Part shown: positions 8,261 to 20,482 of the stretch, piece by piece
How the letters are laid out: every line of letters begins with the position of its first letter
How positions within the stretch are numbered: the first letter of the stretch is position 1
Assembly: GCA_945952065.1 (NCBI GenBank)
Contig: CAMFGY010000022.1
Span: forward strand, 1-64,000
Length of the DNA stretch: 64,000 nt
Source: an uncultured Burkholderiales bacterium
Lineage (GTDB): Bacteria > Pseudomonadota > Gammaproteobacteria > Burkholderiales > Burkholderiaceae_C
Direction of reading: 5' to 3'
Program-made: the position numbers and the translations under genes
Notes under the pieces: model-generated
What the model was told of the DNA's origin: nothing
Seen by the model: the letters and a program-made list of their open reading frames with translations, nothing else
Database searches by the model: none

Positions 8261-9949
8261 TCAGGCATACCATTTGTGATACATGGCCGAGTCGGTGCCT
8301 TCGACAAAGCAGTCGAGTCGGCCCGCCGCCCAGGAGCTGACCCCAACCCCGGAGCTCAAGATGCCGCCCAGGTCTTCTTCGCCGCTCCAGCTGCTGCCGT
8401 CCCACCATTTGTGCATCATGTGGGAGTTGGCGCCGGCGTAGAAAACATCGATGCGGTTCGGCCCCCAAGATTCGGCGGCCGGCTCGGCGCTGACGTAGCC
8501 ACCCAGGCTTTCCCAGCCGCTCCAGCTGCCGTTCCACCACTTGTGATAGAGCTTGCTGTCCGTGCCTTTGACGAAGCAATCGAGCCGGTTGGGGGCCCAG
8601 CTGGACACCGCCGGGCCCGATGCCAACACACCGCCGAGGTTCTCCCAGCCGCCCCAATGTGCGCCGTCCCACCACAGGTGATACATCGCGGAATCCAACC
8701 CTCGGCCGAAGACGTCGATGCGGTTCGGCCCCCAAGACACCGCGCAAGGCTCGGATGAGAACTGCCCGCCCAGCGACTCCCAGGCGCTCCAGCCACCTTG
8801 GAACCACTTGTGATACATGCGGTGGTCCAGCCCGACCGCGAAGATGTCCAGCCGGCCATTGCCCCAGGAGCAGATGGCGGGCGCGCCTTGGATGCCGCCG
8901 CCCAAGCTCTCCCAGCCCTGCCAGCTGCTGCCGTCCCACCAGCGGTGATGCACCGCCGAATCGGTGCCGCGCGCCACCACATCGATGCGATTGGCCGCCC
9001 AGGAGGTGGCGCTGGGCCGTGAGGTGATGATGCCGCCCAGGTTTTCATAGCCATGCCAGCCGACCTGCGGTGGCGGCAGGACCACGCCTTGTGCGGTGGC
9101 GAAGGGGTAGGCGTCGAATTTGCACTCGCCGTAGCCGATCTTGAAGTAGCCGGCCATGCCAAAGCTGCTGGACCAGGAGTTCTTGCAGATCCAGCATTGC
9201 TCAGCCTCGGAATAACCAATCACTTCAACGCAATGGCCGCCGCGGTAAACGCCCGAGACATGGTGATACACACCGCTGCCATAAGAGAAAAAGTCGTCGT
9301 ACACATCGAAGGAGGCCGAGCAGGGGCCGACATTGCTGAGGTAGTTCTTGCGGTCAACGATGCTGCTCAAAAGCCCATGTGAGCTGATCTTGATGGCAGC
9401 AGCCGCGCGATTGGGGATATTGCCCGCATGCGGGATCCAGTAATGCGGCGGGGTCGGGCTGATTTGCGGCGGGTTCTCGAAGGCCGACATATAGGGGAAG
9501 AGCGCGTCGGGCACAACGCCGCGCACCTTGATTTGCTCCAGGCAGTCATTGGCATTCCAGCCATTGCAGCTGGCGCCATGTGAAGAACCGAAATGGGCAT
9601 CGGCCTCCGAGAGATCCATCAACTGGCCTTTCTCGATGGAGGCCATCGACTCCACCAGAGCCGTACAGCAAAAGGACACACAAGAGCCGCAGTTCTTTTG
9701 GTCTTTCACGGGCGTGACATGGTTGCCATTGCGGTTGCGCCAGTCCACGGCCGGGGCGAAAGCCGGGGCCGCCTTGCTTTGCGGCGCAGGCGCGGCGGCG
9801 GCGTCGAGGTACTCCTTGCTGAAGATCACACCCAGCAAGGCCATCTTCTGGTCTTCACTGAGCAGTGACTGCGGGGTTTGTCGGGCGGTCCAGCGAGCCT
9901 TGGCTTGGCTGAGGTCTCTGCTGAGGGTGTTGATGTCGAGGTTGGGCAT
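8261..9949 (-). CDS. Papain-like C1A cysteine peptidase with C-terminal six-repeat PLL/DUF346-like beta-propeller region
   Basis: VKDQKNCGSCVSFC (Gln/Cys), RGGHCVEVIGY (His), CKNSWSSSFGMAGYFKIGYG (Asn); six units of WESLGG...SWG.NRLDVF..GTDS.MYHKWW. Confidence 0.9.
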   Translation of the reverse strand: MPNLDINTLSRDLSQAKARWTARQTPQSLLSEDQKMALLGVIFSKEYLDAAAAPAPQSKAAPAFAPAVDWRNRNGNHVTPVKDQKNCGSCVSFCCTALVESMASIEKGQLMDLSEADAHFGSSHGASCNGWNANDCLEQIKVRGVVPDALFPYMSAFENPPQISPTPPHYWIPHAGNIPNRAAAAIKISSHGLLSSIVDRKNYLSNVGPCSASFDVYDDFFSYGSGVYHHVSGVYRGGHCVEVIGYSEAEQCWICKNSWSSSFGMAGYFKIGYGECKFDAYPFATAQGVVLPPPQVGWHGYENLGGIITSRPSATSWAANRIDVVARGTDSAVHHRWWDGSSWQGWESLGGGIQGAPAICSWGNGRLDIFAVGLDHRMYHKWFQGGWSAWESLGGQFSSEPCAVSWGPNRIDVFGRGLDSAMYHLWWDGAHWGGWENLGGVLASGPAVSSWAPNRLDCFVKGTDSKLYHKWWNGSWSGWESLGGYVSAEPAAESWGPNRIDVFYAGANSHMMHKWWDGSSWSGEEDLGGILSSGVGVSSWAAGRLDCFVEGTDSAMYHKWYA

Positions 9950-10113
9950 GGCTTGGCTCCCTGCGGTGAACGCATGACGTCAGGCCCGGCCCGCGAGGCG
10001 GACTGGAAGGGTCTGACTCCTTGACACTAGGCGCAGCATGGCCGGATTGATAGGGTTGCCCCCCTAGCTTGATCTCGCAAATTTGTTTTTGATCCTCATT
10101 TTGAGGAGGCGCT

Positions 10114-10416
10114 ATGACGACACATGATCCGTTCTACGCATGGCTGGGCCGCCACCCTTTGCTCTGCTTTGGATTGCTAACGCTCAGCTTCATTGTGTTT
10201 GGCGCCTTCTCTCTGGACTTGATTCGGCTGTTTTCGGCCAATGCCGAATTCCTGCTCAAGCATGGCTGGGCCGCGCTGCTGGAAGGTGGCGTGAGGCAGT
10301 TTCTGGAGTTGAGTTTGAACGCCTTGATGGCCATGGCGGCCTATGTGTTGTTCAAGCTCTGTGAACATGCCTTGGTGCACCGGCTGATGGAGGGGCGGCG
10401 CCGCCCTGAAGGCTGA
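10114..10416 (+). CDS. Small hypothetical membrane protein
   Basis: AGGAGG upstream of ATG; two hydrophobic segments. Confidence 0.6.
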   Translation: MTTHDPFYAWLGRHPLLCFGLLTLSFIVFGAFSLDLIRLFSANAEFLLKHGWAALLEGGVRQFLELSLNALMAMAAYVLFKLCEHALVHRLMEGRRRPEG

Positions 10417-10446
10417 GGGCTGAAGCCCGAGTAAGCGGCGGTGCCA

Positions 10447-11244
10447 TCAAAGCCGCGCGAGGGCGGCGGCCAATTCATCGCGCAGGCGGCGCAACTTTTG
10501 CAGCTCTTGGTCCGGCGCCTGCAGAGCCGGCCAGAGCAGGGCGACCAGATCGCGGGCGGCGCTGTCAATGTCGATCTGGCGTCCGGTGATGACAACCTCC
10601 CACAGCATGTGCTCCATCGGCCCGAAGACCAGCGAGCGCAGCAGGCGCAGCGGGATGTCGCTGCGCACCTCGCCGCTGGCTTGGCCGCGCGCCAGCAAGT
10701 CCATCAGCGGCGCGGTGTAGCGGCGCTGCAGTTCGACGAAGGCATCGCCAAACTCCTGCCCCTTGGTGCGGCCCTCAGACAAGACCAGGGCGCACAAGCC
10801 CGTGCCCTGGATCAAAAACAGGCGCAAATGGGTGTGCACAACGAACTCCAGCTGCACGCGGACCGGCGCTTCGCGCGGCAGGCCCGACTCGATGGCATCG
10901 ATGATTTCGTCGTACCAGTCGGCAATCACCCGCATGCACAGCTCGCGCTTGCCGCGGAAGTAGGTGAACACGGTGGCCTCGGAGATGCCCAGCTGTTTGG
11001 CGATCTCGGTGGTGGTGGCGTGCTCGTAGCCGCGCTGAGCAAACACCTCGCGGCCCACCCGCAAGATGTCGCGCACGCGCTGCTCGGCCTTGGCGCCGGC
11101 CGGGGCGCGGCGCTGAGCGCTCGGGCTCTGCGCGCGCTTGGGCGCACTTGGCGGGCTGCTGCTGCGGCCAGGGGAGGCGGCAGGCGCAGCGGAAGGCGCG
11201 ACGGAAGGGGGGGCGGCTGGAGGATTGGGTTTTAGGCGTGTCAC
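10447..11244 (-). CDS. TetR/AcrR family regulator, likely of the adjacent liu cluster
   Basis: HTH ATTTEIAKQLGISEATVFTYFRGKRELC; GTG start proposed at 11244, with a longer ORF to 11379 possible. Confidence 0.8.
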   Translation of the reverse strand: MTRLKPNPPAAPPSVAPSAAPAASPGRSSSPPSAPKRAQSPSAQRRAPAGAKAEQRVRDILRVGREVFAQRGYEHATTTEIAKQLGISEATVFTYFRGKRELCMRVIADWYDEIIDAIESGLPREAPVRVQLEFVVHTHLRLFLIQGTGLCALVLSEGRTKGQEFGDAFVELQRRYTAPLMDLLARGQASGEVRSDIPLRLLRSLVFGPMEHMLWEVVITGRQIDIDSAARDLVALLWPALQAPDQELQKLRRLRDELAAALARL

Positions 11245-11263
11245 CGGGCCGATTTTGCGCAAA

Positions 11264-11282
11264 ACTTGAGTAAAGCTCAAGT
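11264..11282. promoter_or_regulatory. Candidate TetR operator (ACTTGAG-TAAAG-CTCAAGT)
   Basis: Perfect 7-5-7 inverted repeat between the divergent tetR and liuB-like genes. Confidence 0.55.
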
Positions 11283-11416
11283 CCTGCTTGCAACATTGTG
11301 GATGCTGGCCTATTCTTCGGGCTTCGCGCGTCAGGCTTGGCCAAAGAATTGAGTCAGCCAAGAAATTTGTGAGCCGCACTCATGCAAAATCCGGCGCAGC
11401 GATTTTTGGAGACACC

Positions 11417-13024
<1,608 letters not shown>

Positions 13025-13055
13025 TGGCCGCCAGGCGAGGCAAGACCTGTCCCCC

Positions 13056-14324
13056 ATGATTCGCACCAAAGGCCTGCGCTGCGGCGCGCTCCTGCCCGCC
13101 TCAATGCAGCGCTTGCTGCTTGGGGCTGCTTTGCTGGCCCTGGGCCTGCCTGTTTTTGCGCAGCTGAGTGAGGCAACGCCGGCTGCGTCAGCCGCTGCCG
13201 CGACTTCAGCGCCGGCGGCCGATGCCGAGCGGCTGCACCTCGATGTGCGCGAGCAAATCCTGCGCGTGCCGGTGGAAGTACAAGACGCCTTCGGCAAGCC
13301 CAGCAAGGGCGAGCTGCTGGTCACCACCTTCCGGCCTGCTGGCGCGGGGCCGTTTCCGCTGGTGCTGATCAGCCATGGCCGCTCCACCGAAAAGCGGGCC
13401 GAGTACAAACGCCAGCGCTATGAAACGGCGGCGCGTTACTTTGTGCGCAAGGGCTTTGCGGTGGCGGTGCCGCTGCGTTTGGGCTATGGCGAGCTGGCCG
13501 AGGCGGGCGACCCGGAAAGCAGCATCTCCTGCAGCGAACCACGCTTCGTGCCTGCGCTGGCGGCGGCAGCCGCGCAGATTGCCGCGGTGGTGAAGCAGAT
13601 GCAGCAGCAGGCCGATATCGACGCCACCCGTGTGCTGTTGCTGGGGCAGTCGGTGGGCGGCATGGCCACGGTGGCCGCCTCGGCGGCAGGCATTCCGGGG
13701 CTGCTGGCGTCCATCAATTTTGCCGGGGGGCATGGGGGCGACCCCATCAAGCATCCGGGTGAGCCTTGCGGTGTCAAGCAGTTGCAGCGTCTGTACCGGG
13801 CCTATGGCGAGGGGGTTGCCAAGCACGCGCCGCAGCTGAAGTCGCTGTGGGTCTATACCGAAAACGACCGCTACTTTGCCCCGCGCCACAGCCGCGCCTG
13901 GGCCACGGCTTTTGCCGAAACGGGCGCTGCACTGGACTATCGGCTCTTGCCCGCTTTTGGGGACGATGGGCATGCGCTGTTCACCGGCAATAGCGACAGC
14001 TGGCAACCCTTGCTCGACGAGTTTCTGGCCCCGCTGGGCTTCACCGTGCCGGGCGTGATTGCGGCGCCGCCGGCCAATCCTGATGTTGCTGTGCAGGATG
14101 AGCAGGCGCTGCCGGTGTCCGGCAGTGCCGCCAAGGACGCGTATCGAAAATTTCTCGCCGCCAAGAAGCCGCGTGCCTTTGCCTTCAATGCACAGGGGCG
14201 CACCGGCTATGCCTATGGCGATGCGGCGATGTCGCGGGCGCTGGCGTTCTGCCAGCGATACAGCAGCCAAACCTGTCAGTTGTACGCGGTGGATGACACC
14301 GTGGTGTGGAGCAAGCAGCCATGA
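13056..14324 (+). CDS. Exported alpha/beta hydrolase (dienelactone-hydrolase-like) with C-terminal extension
   Basis: Signal peptide; LLLGQSVGGMATVAA nucleophile elbow; ATGA overlap with next gene. Confidence 0.7.
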   Translation: MIRTKGLRCGALLPASMQRLLLGAALLALGLPVFAQLSEATPAASAAAATSAPAADAERLHLDVREQILRVPVEVQDAFGKPSKGELLVTTFRPAGAGPFPLVLISHGRSTEKRAEYKRQRYETAARYFVRKGFAVAVPLRLGYGELAEAGDPESSISCSEPRFVPALAAAAAQIAAVVKQMQQQADIDATRVLLLGQSVGGMATVAASAAGIPGLLASINFAGGHGGDPIKHPGEPCGVKQLQRLYRAYGEGVAKHAPQLKSLWVYTENDRYFAPRHSRAWATAFAETGAALDYRLLPAFGDDGHALFTGNSDSWQPLLDEFLAPLGFTVPGVIAAPPANPDVAVQDEQALPVSGSAAKDAYRKFLAAKKPRAFAFNAQGRTGYAYGDAAMSRALAFCQRYSSQTCQLYAVDDTVVWSKQP

Positions 14325-15115
14325 GCGAAAGCAGCCTGAAGATCGAACGCAGCGGCCCGGCGGGCCAGGTCGCCACCGTCACCCTGAATCGCCCGGATGT
14401 GCGCAATGCCTTCAATGAAGCGCTGATTGCCGAGCTGACCGAGGCCTTCAAGACCCTGGGGCAAGACCCGACCCTGCGCGCCATCGTGCTGGCGGCCGAG
14501 GGCAAGGCCTTTTGCGCCGGTGCTGATCTGAACTGGATGAAGGCCATGGCCGGCTACTCATGGGACGAAAACCATGCCGATGCATCCCGGCTGGCCGAGA
14601 TGCTGTGGACGCTTTACAGCTGCCCAGTGCCGCTGATTGCCCGCGTGCAGGGCGATGTCTATGCCGGCGGCGTGGGCTTGGTTGCGGTGTGTGATGTGGT
14701 GGTGGCGGTGGAGTCGGCGGGCTTTTGTTTGTCGGAGGCCAAGCTGGGGCTGCTGCCGGCCACCATTGGCCCTTATGTGTTGCGGGCGCTGGGCGAGCAG
14801 GCCTCGCGCCGCTACTTCATCACGGCAGAGCGCTTCAGCGCGGCCGAGGCGCATCGTCTGGGCCTGGTGCATGAGCTGGCCACGCCCGAGACCCTGGACG
14901 CCAAGGTGGAGGCCTTGCTGGCGGCCCTGTGCGCCAGCGGCCCGGCCGCCGTGCGCGCCTGCAAGCGCCTGGTGCAAGACCTGGCACACGCGACAATCAC
15001 GCCTTCGCTGCGTGATGACACCGCGCGCCGCATTGCTGACATCCGTGCCAGCGAGGAGGGCCGTGACGGTGTGCAGAGCTTTTTGAACAAGAGCCGGCCG
15101 TCCTGGCTGGCTTGA
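14321..15115 (+). CDS. liuC: Enoyl-CoA hydratase/isomerase family, probable methylglutaconyl-CoA hydratase
   Basis: AAEGKAFCAGADLNWMK; EAKLGLLPATIGPYV; liu context. Confidence 0.85.
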   Translation: MSESSLKIERSGPAGQVATVTLNRPDVRNAFNEALIAELTEAFKTLGQDPTLRAIVLAAEGKAFCAGADLNWMKAMAGYSWDENHADASRLAEMLWTLYSCPVPLIARVQGDVYAGGVGLVAVCDVVVAVESAGFCLSEAKLGLLPATIGPYVLRALGEQASRRYFITAERFSAAEAHRLGLVHELATPETLDAKVEALLAALCASGPAAVRACKRLVQDLAHATITPSLRDDTARRIADIRASEEGRDGVQSFLNKSRPSWLA

Positions 15116-15137
15116 TGTGTTGACCCGGTCCTTGTCG

Positions 15138-16508
15138 ATGAATTCCAGCAGTACCCAAGCCGATTGGCAGCGCCGCAGCCGCGCCGCCATTTGGCACCCT
15201 TGCACCCAGATGGCGCGCGCCGAAATCGTGCCGCCACTGCCCATCGCGCGCGGCGCCGGCCCTTGGCTCTATGACTACGAGGGCCGCCGCTATTTCGATG
15301 CCAACAGCTCGTGGTGGGTCAATCTGTTTGGTCACGCCGATGCTGGACTGAACGCCGCCATCCAGCAGCAGCTCAACACCTTGCCGCATGTGATGCTGGC
15401 CGGTTGCACCCATGCCCCGGCGGTGCGCTTGGCCGAGCGCCTGAGTGCGCGCACCGGCGGCGCGGACGGCCACGCCCTGGGTCATGTGTTCTTCGGCAGC
15501 GACGGCGCCAGCGCGGTCGAAATCGCGCTGAAGCAGAGCTTTCACAGCTGGCGCAACCGCGGCCGCGCCGAGAAGCGCGAGTTCGTTTGCCTGAAGAACG
15601 GCTATCACGGTGAAACCATCGGCGCCTTGGCCGTCACCGATGTCAAAGTCTTCCGCGACGCGTATGACCCGCTCTTGATGCAGGCGCACATCGTCGAGTC
15701 GCCCGACGCCCGCTTGGGCAATGAGGCGCAGGCCTTGGCGGCGATGCGCACGCTGCTGAGCGAGCGCGCCAGCCAGATCGCCGCCGTCATCATCGAGCCC
15801 CTGGTGCAGGGCGCGGCCGGCATGGTGATGTATGGCGCCGACTATCTGCGTGGCTTGCGCGCCTTGTGCAGCGAGTTCGAGGTGCATTTGATCGTTGACG
15901 AAATCGCCATGGGCTGTGGCCGCACCGGCCACTTCTTCGCCTGGGAGCATGCCGAGCCCCAGCGCAAGTCAGACTGGCCGGACTTCATCACCTTGTCCAA
16001 AGGCATCACCGGCGGCACGCTGCCGCTGTCCCTGGTGTTGACGACCGAGGCGGTCTACCAAGCCTTTTGGAGCGAAGACGTCACGCGCGGCTTTTTGCAC
16101 TCGCATTCCTACACCGGCAATGCCCTGGCCTGCGCGGCGGCGAATGCCGTGTTGGATCGCTTTGACGCGGGTCAGTTGGCGGCCAATGCAGGCCAAGCCG
16201 AATTGTTGAAAGCTGCTTTCGCGCCGCTGGTCGCGCACCCTCGCGTGGCGCATCTGCGCCAGCAAGGCATGGTCCTGGCCTTCGACGTCACTGACCCTGG
16301 CCTTCGCTTCGCCGAGCGCTTCCATCTTGCAGCTCGGGCGCATGAACTCTTGATTCGCCCCATCGGCAACACGGTGTACCTGATGCCGCCCTATGTGATC
16401 GATGCCGCGATGGCGGCGTTCTTGGCCCAAGCCGTCACCCGCACGCTCGAGGAGGTGCTGGCGCAAATGCCGGATTCAAGTAGCAAGGATCAGCCCCATG
16501 TTGCTTGA
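15138..16508 (+). CDS. bioA: Adenosylmethionine-8-amino-7-oxononanoate aminotransferase
   Basis: [32 protein letters not shown]; followed by bioF/D/B. Confidence 0.93.
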   Translation: MNSSSTQADWQRRSRAAIWHPCTQMARAEIVPPLPIARGAGPWLYDYEGRRYFDANSSWWVNLFGHADAGLNAAIQQQLNTLPHVMLAGCTHAPAVRLAERLSARTGGADGHALGHVFFGSDGASAVEIALKQSFHSWRNRGRAEKREFVCLKNGYHGETIGALAVTDVKVFRDAYDPLLMQAHIVESPDARLGNEAQALAAMRTLLSERASQIAAVIIEPLVQGAAGMVMYGADYLRGLRALCSEFEVHLIVDEIAMGCGRTGHFFAWEHAEPQRKSDWPDFITLSKGITGGTLPLSLVLTTEAVYQAFWSEDVTRGFLHSHSYTGNALACAAANAVLDRFDAGQLAANAGQAELLKAAFAPLVAHPRVAHLRQQGMVLAFDVTDPGLRFAERFHLAARAHELLIRPIGNTVYLMPPYVIDAAMAAFLAQAVTRTLEEVLAQMPDSSSKDQPHVA

Positions 16509-17736
16509 TTACTTGAACGAGAAGCTGCGCGCCATTGAGGCGCAAAGCCTGACCCGCTTTTTGCGTCAGGCCGAGAGCCCGACCGCGCCGCGCCAGCAGG
16601 TGCGCGGGGCCGATGGCCGCAGCCGCGAGCTGCTGATGTTTTGCTCCAACGACTACCTGGGCCTGGCCGCCGAGCCCAAGATCACCGAGGCCTTGATCGA
16701 GGGCGCGATGATTTACGGCGGCGGCTCCGGCGCCTCGCCCCTGGTCAGCGGCCACAGCCGCGCCCATGAGCAGGTGGCCGAGACCCTGGCGGCCTGGCTC
16801 GCTCCGCACATTCCGCAGGCCCGAGCGCTGGGCTTTTGCACCGGCTATATGGCCAATCTGGCCGTGGTCACGGCCCTGGGCGACGAGGGAGCGGAGATTT
16901 TTTCCGAGGCCTGGAACCATGCCTCGCTGATCGATGGTGCCCGCTTGGCACGCGCTGAAGTGAAGCGTTATGCCCATGCCGATGTGGCCGGCCTGCGCGA
17001 GCTGCTGGCGGCCAGTCAGGCCAAGATCAAGCTGATCGTCACCGATGCGGTTTTCAGCATGGACGGCGATCTGGCGCCCTTGCCCGCGCTCCTGGCCTTG
17101 GCCGAAGAGTTCGATGCCTGGCTGATCGTCGACGATGCGCATGGCTTTGGCGTGCTGGGCGAGAAGGGCCGGGGCTCGCTGGAGCATTTCGGCCTGTGCA
17201 GCGAGCGATTGATTCTGGTGGGCACCCTGGGCAAGGCCGCGGGTCTGGCTGGGGCCTTTGTGGTGGCGCATGCCACCGTCACCCAATACCTGCTGCAGGC
17301 CGCGCGCAACTATATTTTTTCCACCGCTTCGCCGCCTGCTGTGGAGCATGCGCTGCTCAGCAGCTTGGCTTTGATCGAGGGCGAACTGGGGCAAGCGCGG
17401 CGCGCCCAGCTGCGTCGATTGCAGGCCCAGCTGCGGGCCGGTGTTGAAGCGCTGTTGCAGCGCCACCCGCGCTTGGGTTGGCGTTTGCCGCCGTCCGACA
17501 CCCCGGTGCAGCCGCTCATCATCGGCGGCAATGCCGAGGTCATGACGCTGGCGGCGCGGCTGGAAGCCGAGGGCATTCGGGTGCCCGGCATCCGCCCGCC
17601 CACCGTGCCCAAGGGCGAGGCGCGGCTGCGCATCACCTTGTGCGCCACGCACACCGAGGCCGATGTGGCCCAGCTGCTGGCGGCCTTGGGCGCAGCGGCG
17701 GCCGAGATGGATCCGCCAGCGAGCACCGAGGCATGA
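16498..17736 (+). CDS. bioF: 8-amino-7-oxononanoate synthase
   Basis: [41 protein letters not shown]; overlaps bioA. Confidence 0.93.
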   Translation: MLLDYLNEKLRAIEAQSLTRFLRQAESPTAPRQQVRGADGRSRELLMFCSNDYLGLAAEPKITEALIEGAMIYGGGSGASPLVSGHSRAHEQVAETLAAWLAPHIPQARALGFCTGYMANLAVVTALGDEGAEIFSEAWNHASLIDGARLARAEVKRYAHADVAGLRELLAASQAKIKLIVTDAVFSMDGDLAPLPALLALAEEFDAWLIVDDAHGFGVLGEKGRGSLEHFGLCSERLILVGTLGKAAGLAGAFVVAHATVTQYLLQAARNYIFSTASPPAVEHALLSSLALIEGELGQARRAQLRRLQAQLRAGVEALLQRHPRLGWRLPPSDTPVQPLIIGGNAEVMTLAARLEAEGIRVPGIRPPTVPKGEARLRITLCATHTEADVAQLLAALGAAAAEMDPPASTEA

Positions 17737-18431
17737 AGATGAACATGAAGGGTTTTTTCATCACCGGCACCGACACCGAGATCGGCAAGACCTGCATCAC
17801 CGCCGGCCTGACCCATGCCTTCAGCGGCCTGGGCCTGCGGGCGGTGCCGATCAAGCCCTTGGCGGCGGGTCAAGACTTGGTGGACGGCCAGTGGGTCAAT
17901 GACGATGTGCAGCGCCTGCATGCCGCGCAAAGCTTGGGGCTGAGCCCAGAGCAGGTCGGGCCGCTGCAGTTCCGCGCCGCCTGCGCCCCGCATATCGCCG
18001 CCGCCTTGGAAGGCAAAGCCATTGAACGCGAGCCGCTGCTGGCTGCCATTCGCGCCAGTGCCGCTTTGGGTGAGTTGGCCTTGGTGGAGGGTGTGGGTGG
18101 TTTTCGTGTGCCCTTGAATCCGGGCTATGACACGGCCGATCTGGCGGTGGACCTGGCCCTGCCGGTGGTCCTGGTGGTGGGCTTGCGCCTGGGCTGCATC
18201 AACCATGCTTTGCTGAGCGCCGAGGCCATCCGGGCCCGCGGCCTGCAGCTGGCCGGTTGGGTGGCCAACCAGGTGGACCCCGACATGCCGCATGTGAAGG
18301 ACAATCTGGGGGCGCTGGCGGCGGGTCTAGGCGCACCGTGCTGGGGCCATGTGCCTCGGCTGGCTGAGCCCACGGCGGCCGCCGTGGCGGCCTGTTTTGA
18401 TCTGGAGCAGCTGCGTCTGCACCGGGACTGA
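17733..18431 (+). CDS. bioD: Dethiobiotin synthetase
   Basis: [35 protein letters not shown] overlap with bioF. Confidence 0.93.
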   Translation: MKMNMKGFFITGTDTEIGKTCITAGLTHAFSGLGLRAVPIKPLAAGQDLVDGQWVNDDVQRLHAAQSLGLSPEQVGPLQFRAACAPHIAAALEGKAIEREPLLAAIRASAALGELALVEGVGGFRVPLNPGYDTADLAVDLALPVVLVVGLRLGCINHALLSAEAIRARGLQLAGWVANQVDPDMPHVKDNLGALAAGLGAPCWGHVPRLAEPTAAAVAACFDLEQLRLHRD

Positions 18432-18487
18432 CCCGACCCTCGCCCCTTTCTCCCCGTTTCTTTTTGGAACCGTTTTTTGGAATCGCT

Positions 18488-19570
18488 ATGAGCCACTCGC
18501 AAACCGTCAACCAAATCCAATCGCTGACGCCCACCACCGACGCGGAGCGCCGCAATAGCAAGACCTGGACGGTGGCCGAGGTGGTGGCCCTGTATGCGCT
18601 GCCCTTCAATGACTTGCTGTTCCGCGCCCAGCAGGTGCACCGTGAGAACTTCGATGCCAATGCGGTGCAACTGTCTACGCTCTTGTCCATCAAGACCGGT
18701 GGCTGCGAAGAGGACTGTGCCTACTGCCCGCAGTCGGCCCATTTCGACACCGGCCTGAAGGCCGAAAAACTGATTCCGCTGCAAGAAGTGCTTGAAGCCG
18801 CCCGCGCCGCCAAGGCCAATGGCGCCACGCGTTTTTGCATGGGCGCAGCCTGGCGCTCGCCGAAAGAGCGTCATCTGGAAGCCATTGGCGAGATGGTCAA
18901 AGAGGTCAAAGCCATGGGCCTGGAAACCTGCTTGACCGCCGGCATGCTGGGTGACGGCCAGGCCGAGCAACTGGCCGAAGCCGGCCTGGATTACTACAAC
19001 CACAACCTCGACACCTCGCCCGAGTTCTACGGCCAGATCATCACCACCCGCACCTACCAAGACCGCTTGGACACGCTGGACCGCGTGCGCAATGTGGGCC
19101 TGAAGGTCTGCTCGGGCGGCATCGTCGGCATGGGCGAGAGCCGCGCCCAGCGCGCCGGTCTGATCGTGCAGTTGGCCAATATGAGCCCCTACCCGGAGTC
19201 GGTGCCGATCAACAACCTGGTCAAGGTGGAAGGCACGCCCCTGGCCGAGGCCGAGGCGCTGGACCCGTTTGAGTTCATCCGCACCATCGCCGTCGCGCGC
19301 ATCACCATGCCGCGCGCCATGGTGCGCTTGTCGGCCGGCCGCGAAGAAATGCCCGAGAGCATGCAAGCCCTGTGCTTCTTGGCAGGCGCCAACTCGATGT
19401 TCTACGGCGACAAGCTGCTGACCACCTCGAACCCGCAAGCGGAGAAAGATCGTGCCTTGCTGAATCGGCTGGGGATGCGTTGTGCGAGTGAGGCGAATTT
19501 GGTGCCGCAAGCAGACGCTGCCGCTGAAGTTGAGGGTGGCTGCGGCAAGGTGAGCTGCCACTCGCACTGA
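18488..19570 (+). CDS. bioB: Biotin synthase (radical SAM)
   Basis: [30 protein letters not shown]. Confidence 0.96.
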   Translation: MSHSQTVNQIQSLTPTTDAERRNSKTWTVAEVVALYALPFNDLLFRAQQVHRENFDANAVQLSTLLSIKTGGCEEDCAYCPQSAHFDTGLKAEKLIPLQEVLEAARAAKANGATRFCMGAAWRSPKERHLEAIGEMVKEVKAMGLETCLTAGMLGDGQAEQLAEAGLDYYNHNLDTSPEFYGQIITTRTYQDRLDTLDRVRNVGLKVCSGGIVGMGESRAQRAGLIVQLANMSPYPESVPINNLVKVEGTPLAEAEALDPFEFIRTIAVARITMPRAMVRLSAGREEMPESMQALCFLAGANSMFYGDKLLTTSNPQAEKDRALLNRLGMRCASEANLVPQADAAAEVEGGCGKVSCHSH

Positions 19571-19589
19571 GCTCAGGTTTCGATTCGTG

Positions 19590-19965
19590 GGTGTGTTTGT
19601 TTTGCAAAGGCCCATGCCGGGATTTGCCTTCGGCGAAACCTCCGGTTTTCGCCCCGGCAGGCGACTTACTTTGGCTGCGCCGAAACTTCGTTTTCTTGGC
19701 GCCCAAGAAAGTAAGCAAAGAAGCCGCCCCGAATGCCCGGCCCTGACGGGTTCGCTGGGGTGCTCGTCTTTGCCGGGCCGCGCCCAACTCACTTCGCTAC
19801 GCTTCGTTCAAACAGGGGGCGCGAAGCATGTTCTTGAAGGCGCTGCGCGCCGCCCGTCAAAGCCTGCGCTCCTCACCCGGGCAAAACGGGGAACCCCGGA
19901 ATACCGACACGCCTCGCTGCGCATCGGCTTGGCATCAAGCCCCAGTTATCGACACGATGGTCCGA
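19590..19965. repeat. Non-coding, stem-loop-rich insertion; candidate dispersed repeat element
   Basis: No credible CDS; nested hairpins (TTCTTGGCGCCCAAGAA, GCCCGGCCC...GCCGGGC); motif resembles window positions 1-60. Confidence 0.45.
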
Positions 19966-19982
19966 CAAAGCGAAATTGATTC

Positions 19983-20396
19983 ATGCAAGCATTTGAATAC
20001 AGTTCAGTTCAGCCATCGGCAGAATCCTTCAAAGGCCTGTACGACACCACGGGTTGGGGGCCGTCTTCGCGTGAGGCTTCGTATTACCACGGTGCACTGC
20101 TTGGTTCGTGGGCGACTCGGTCTGCCTACTCGGAAGGCCAACTCGTAGGTTTTGCGCGAGTCATCTCGGACGGGCATTTGCATGCATTCATTACAGAGAT
20201 GATTGTTCGCCCGGAGTTCCAGGGTAAAGGTGTTGGCTCAGCCTTGCTTTCATCTGTACTCGACGCCTGTCTAAATGCGGGCATTACCGATATCCAGTTG
20301 TTCAGTGCCAGAGGCAAGTCAAGTTTTTACGAGCGGCATGGTTTTGTTCCTCGGCCAACGGAAGGCCCCGGGATGCAATTCATCCCAAAAGGCTAA
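19983..20396 (+). CDS. GNAT family N-acetyltransferase
   Basis: EMIVRPEFQGKGVGSALLSSVL acetyl-CoA binding motif; FYERHGF. Confidence 0.88.
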   Translation: MQAFEYSSVQPSAESFKGLYDTTGWGPSSREASYYHGALLGSWATRSAYSEGQLVGFARVISDGHLHAFITEMIVRPEFQGKGVGSALLSSVLDACLNAGITDIQLFSARGKSSFYERHGFVPRPTEGPGMQFIPKG

Positions 20397-20482
20397 ATTT
20401 TTGAGCTGAATCCGAAGGGTTCCTGAGCAATCCCGGAAGTGCCGAGAAGAGTTCAAAGTTCACGAGACTGGAGACAAGAGAC

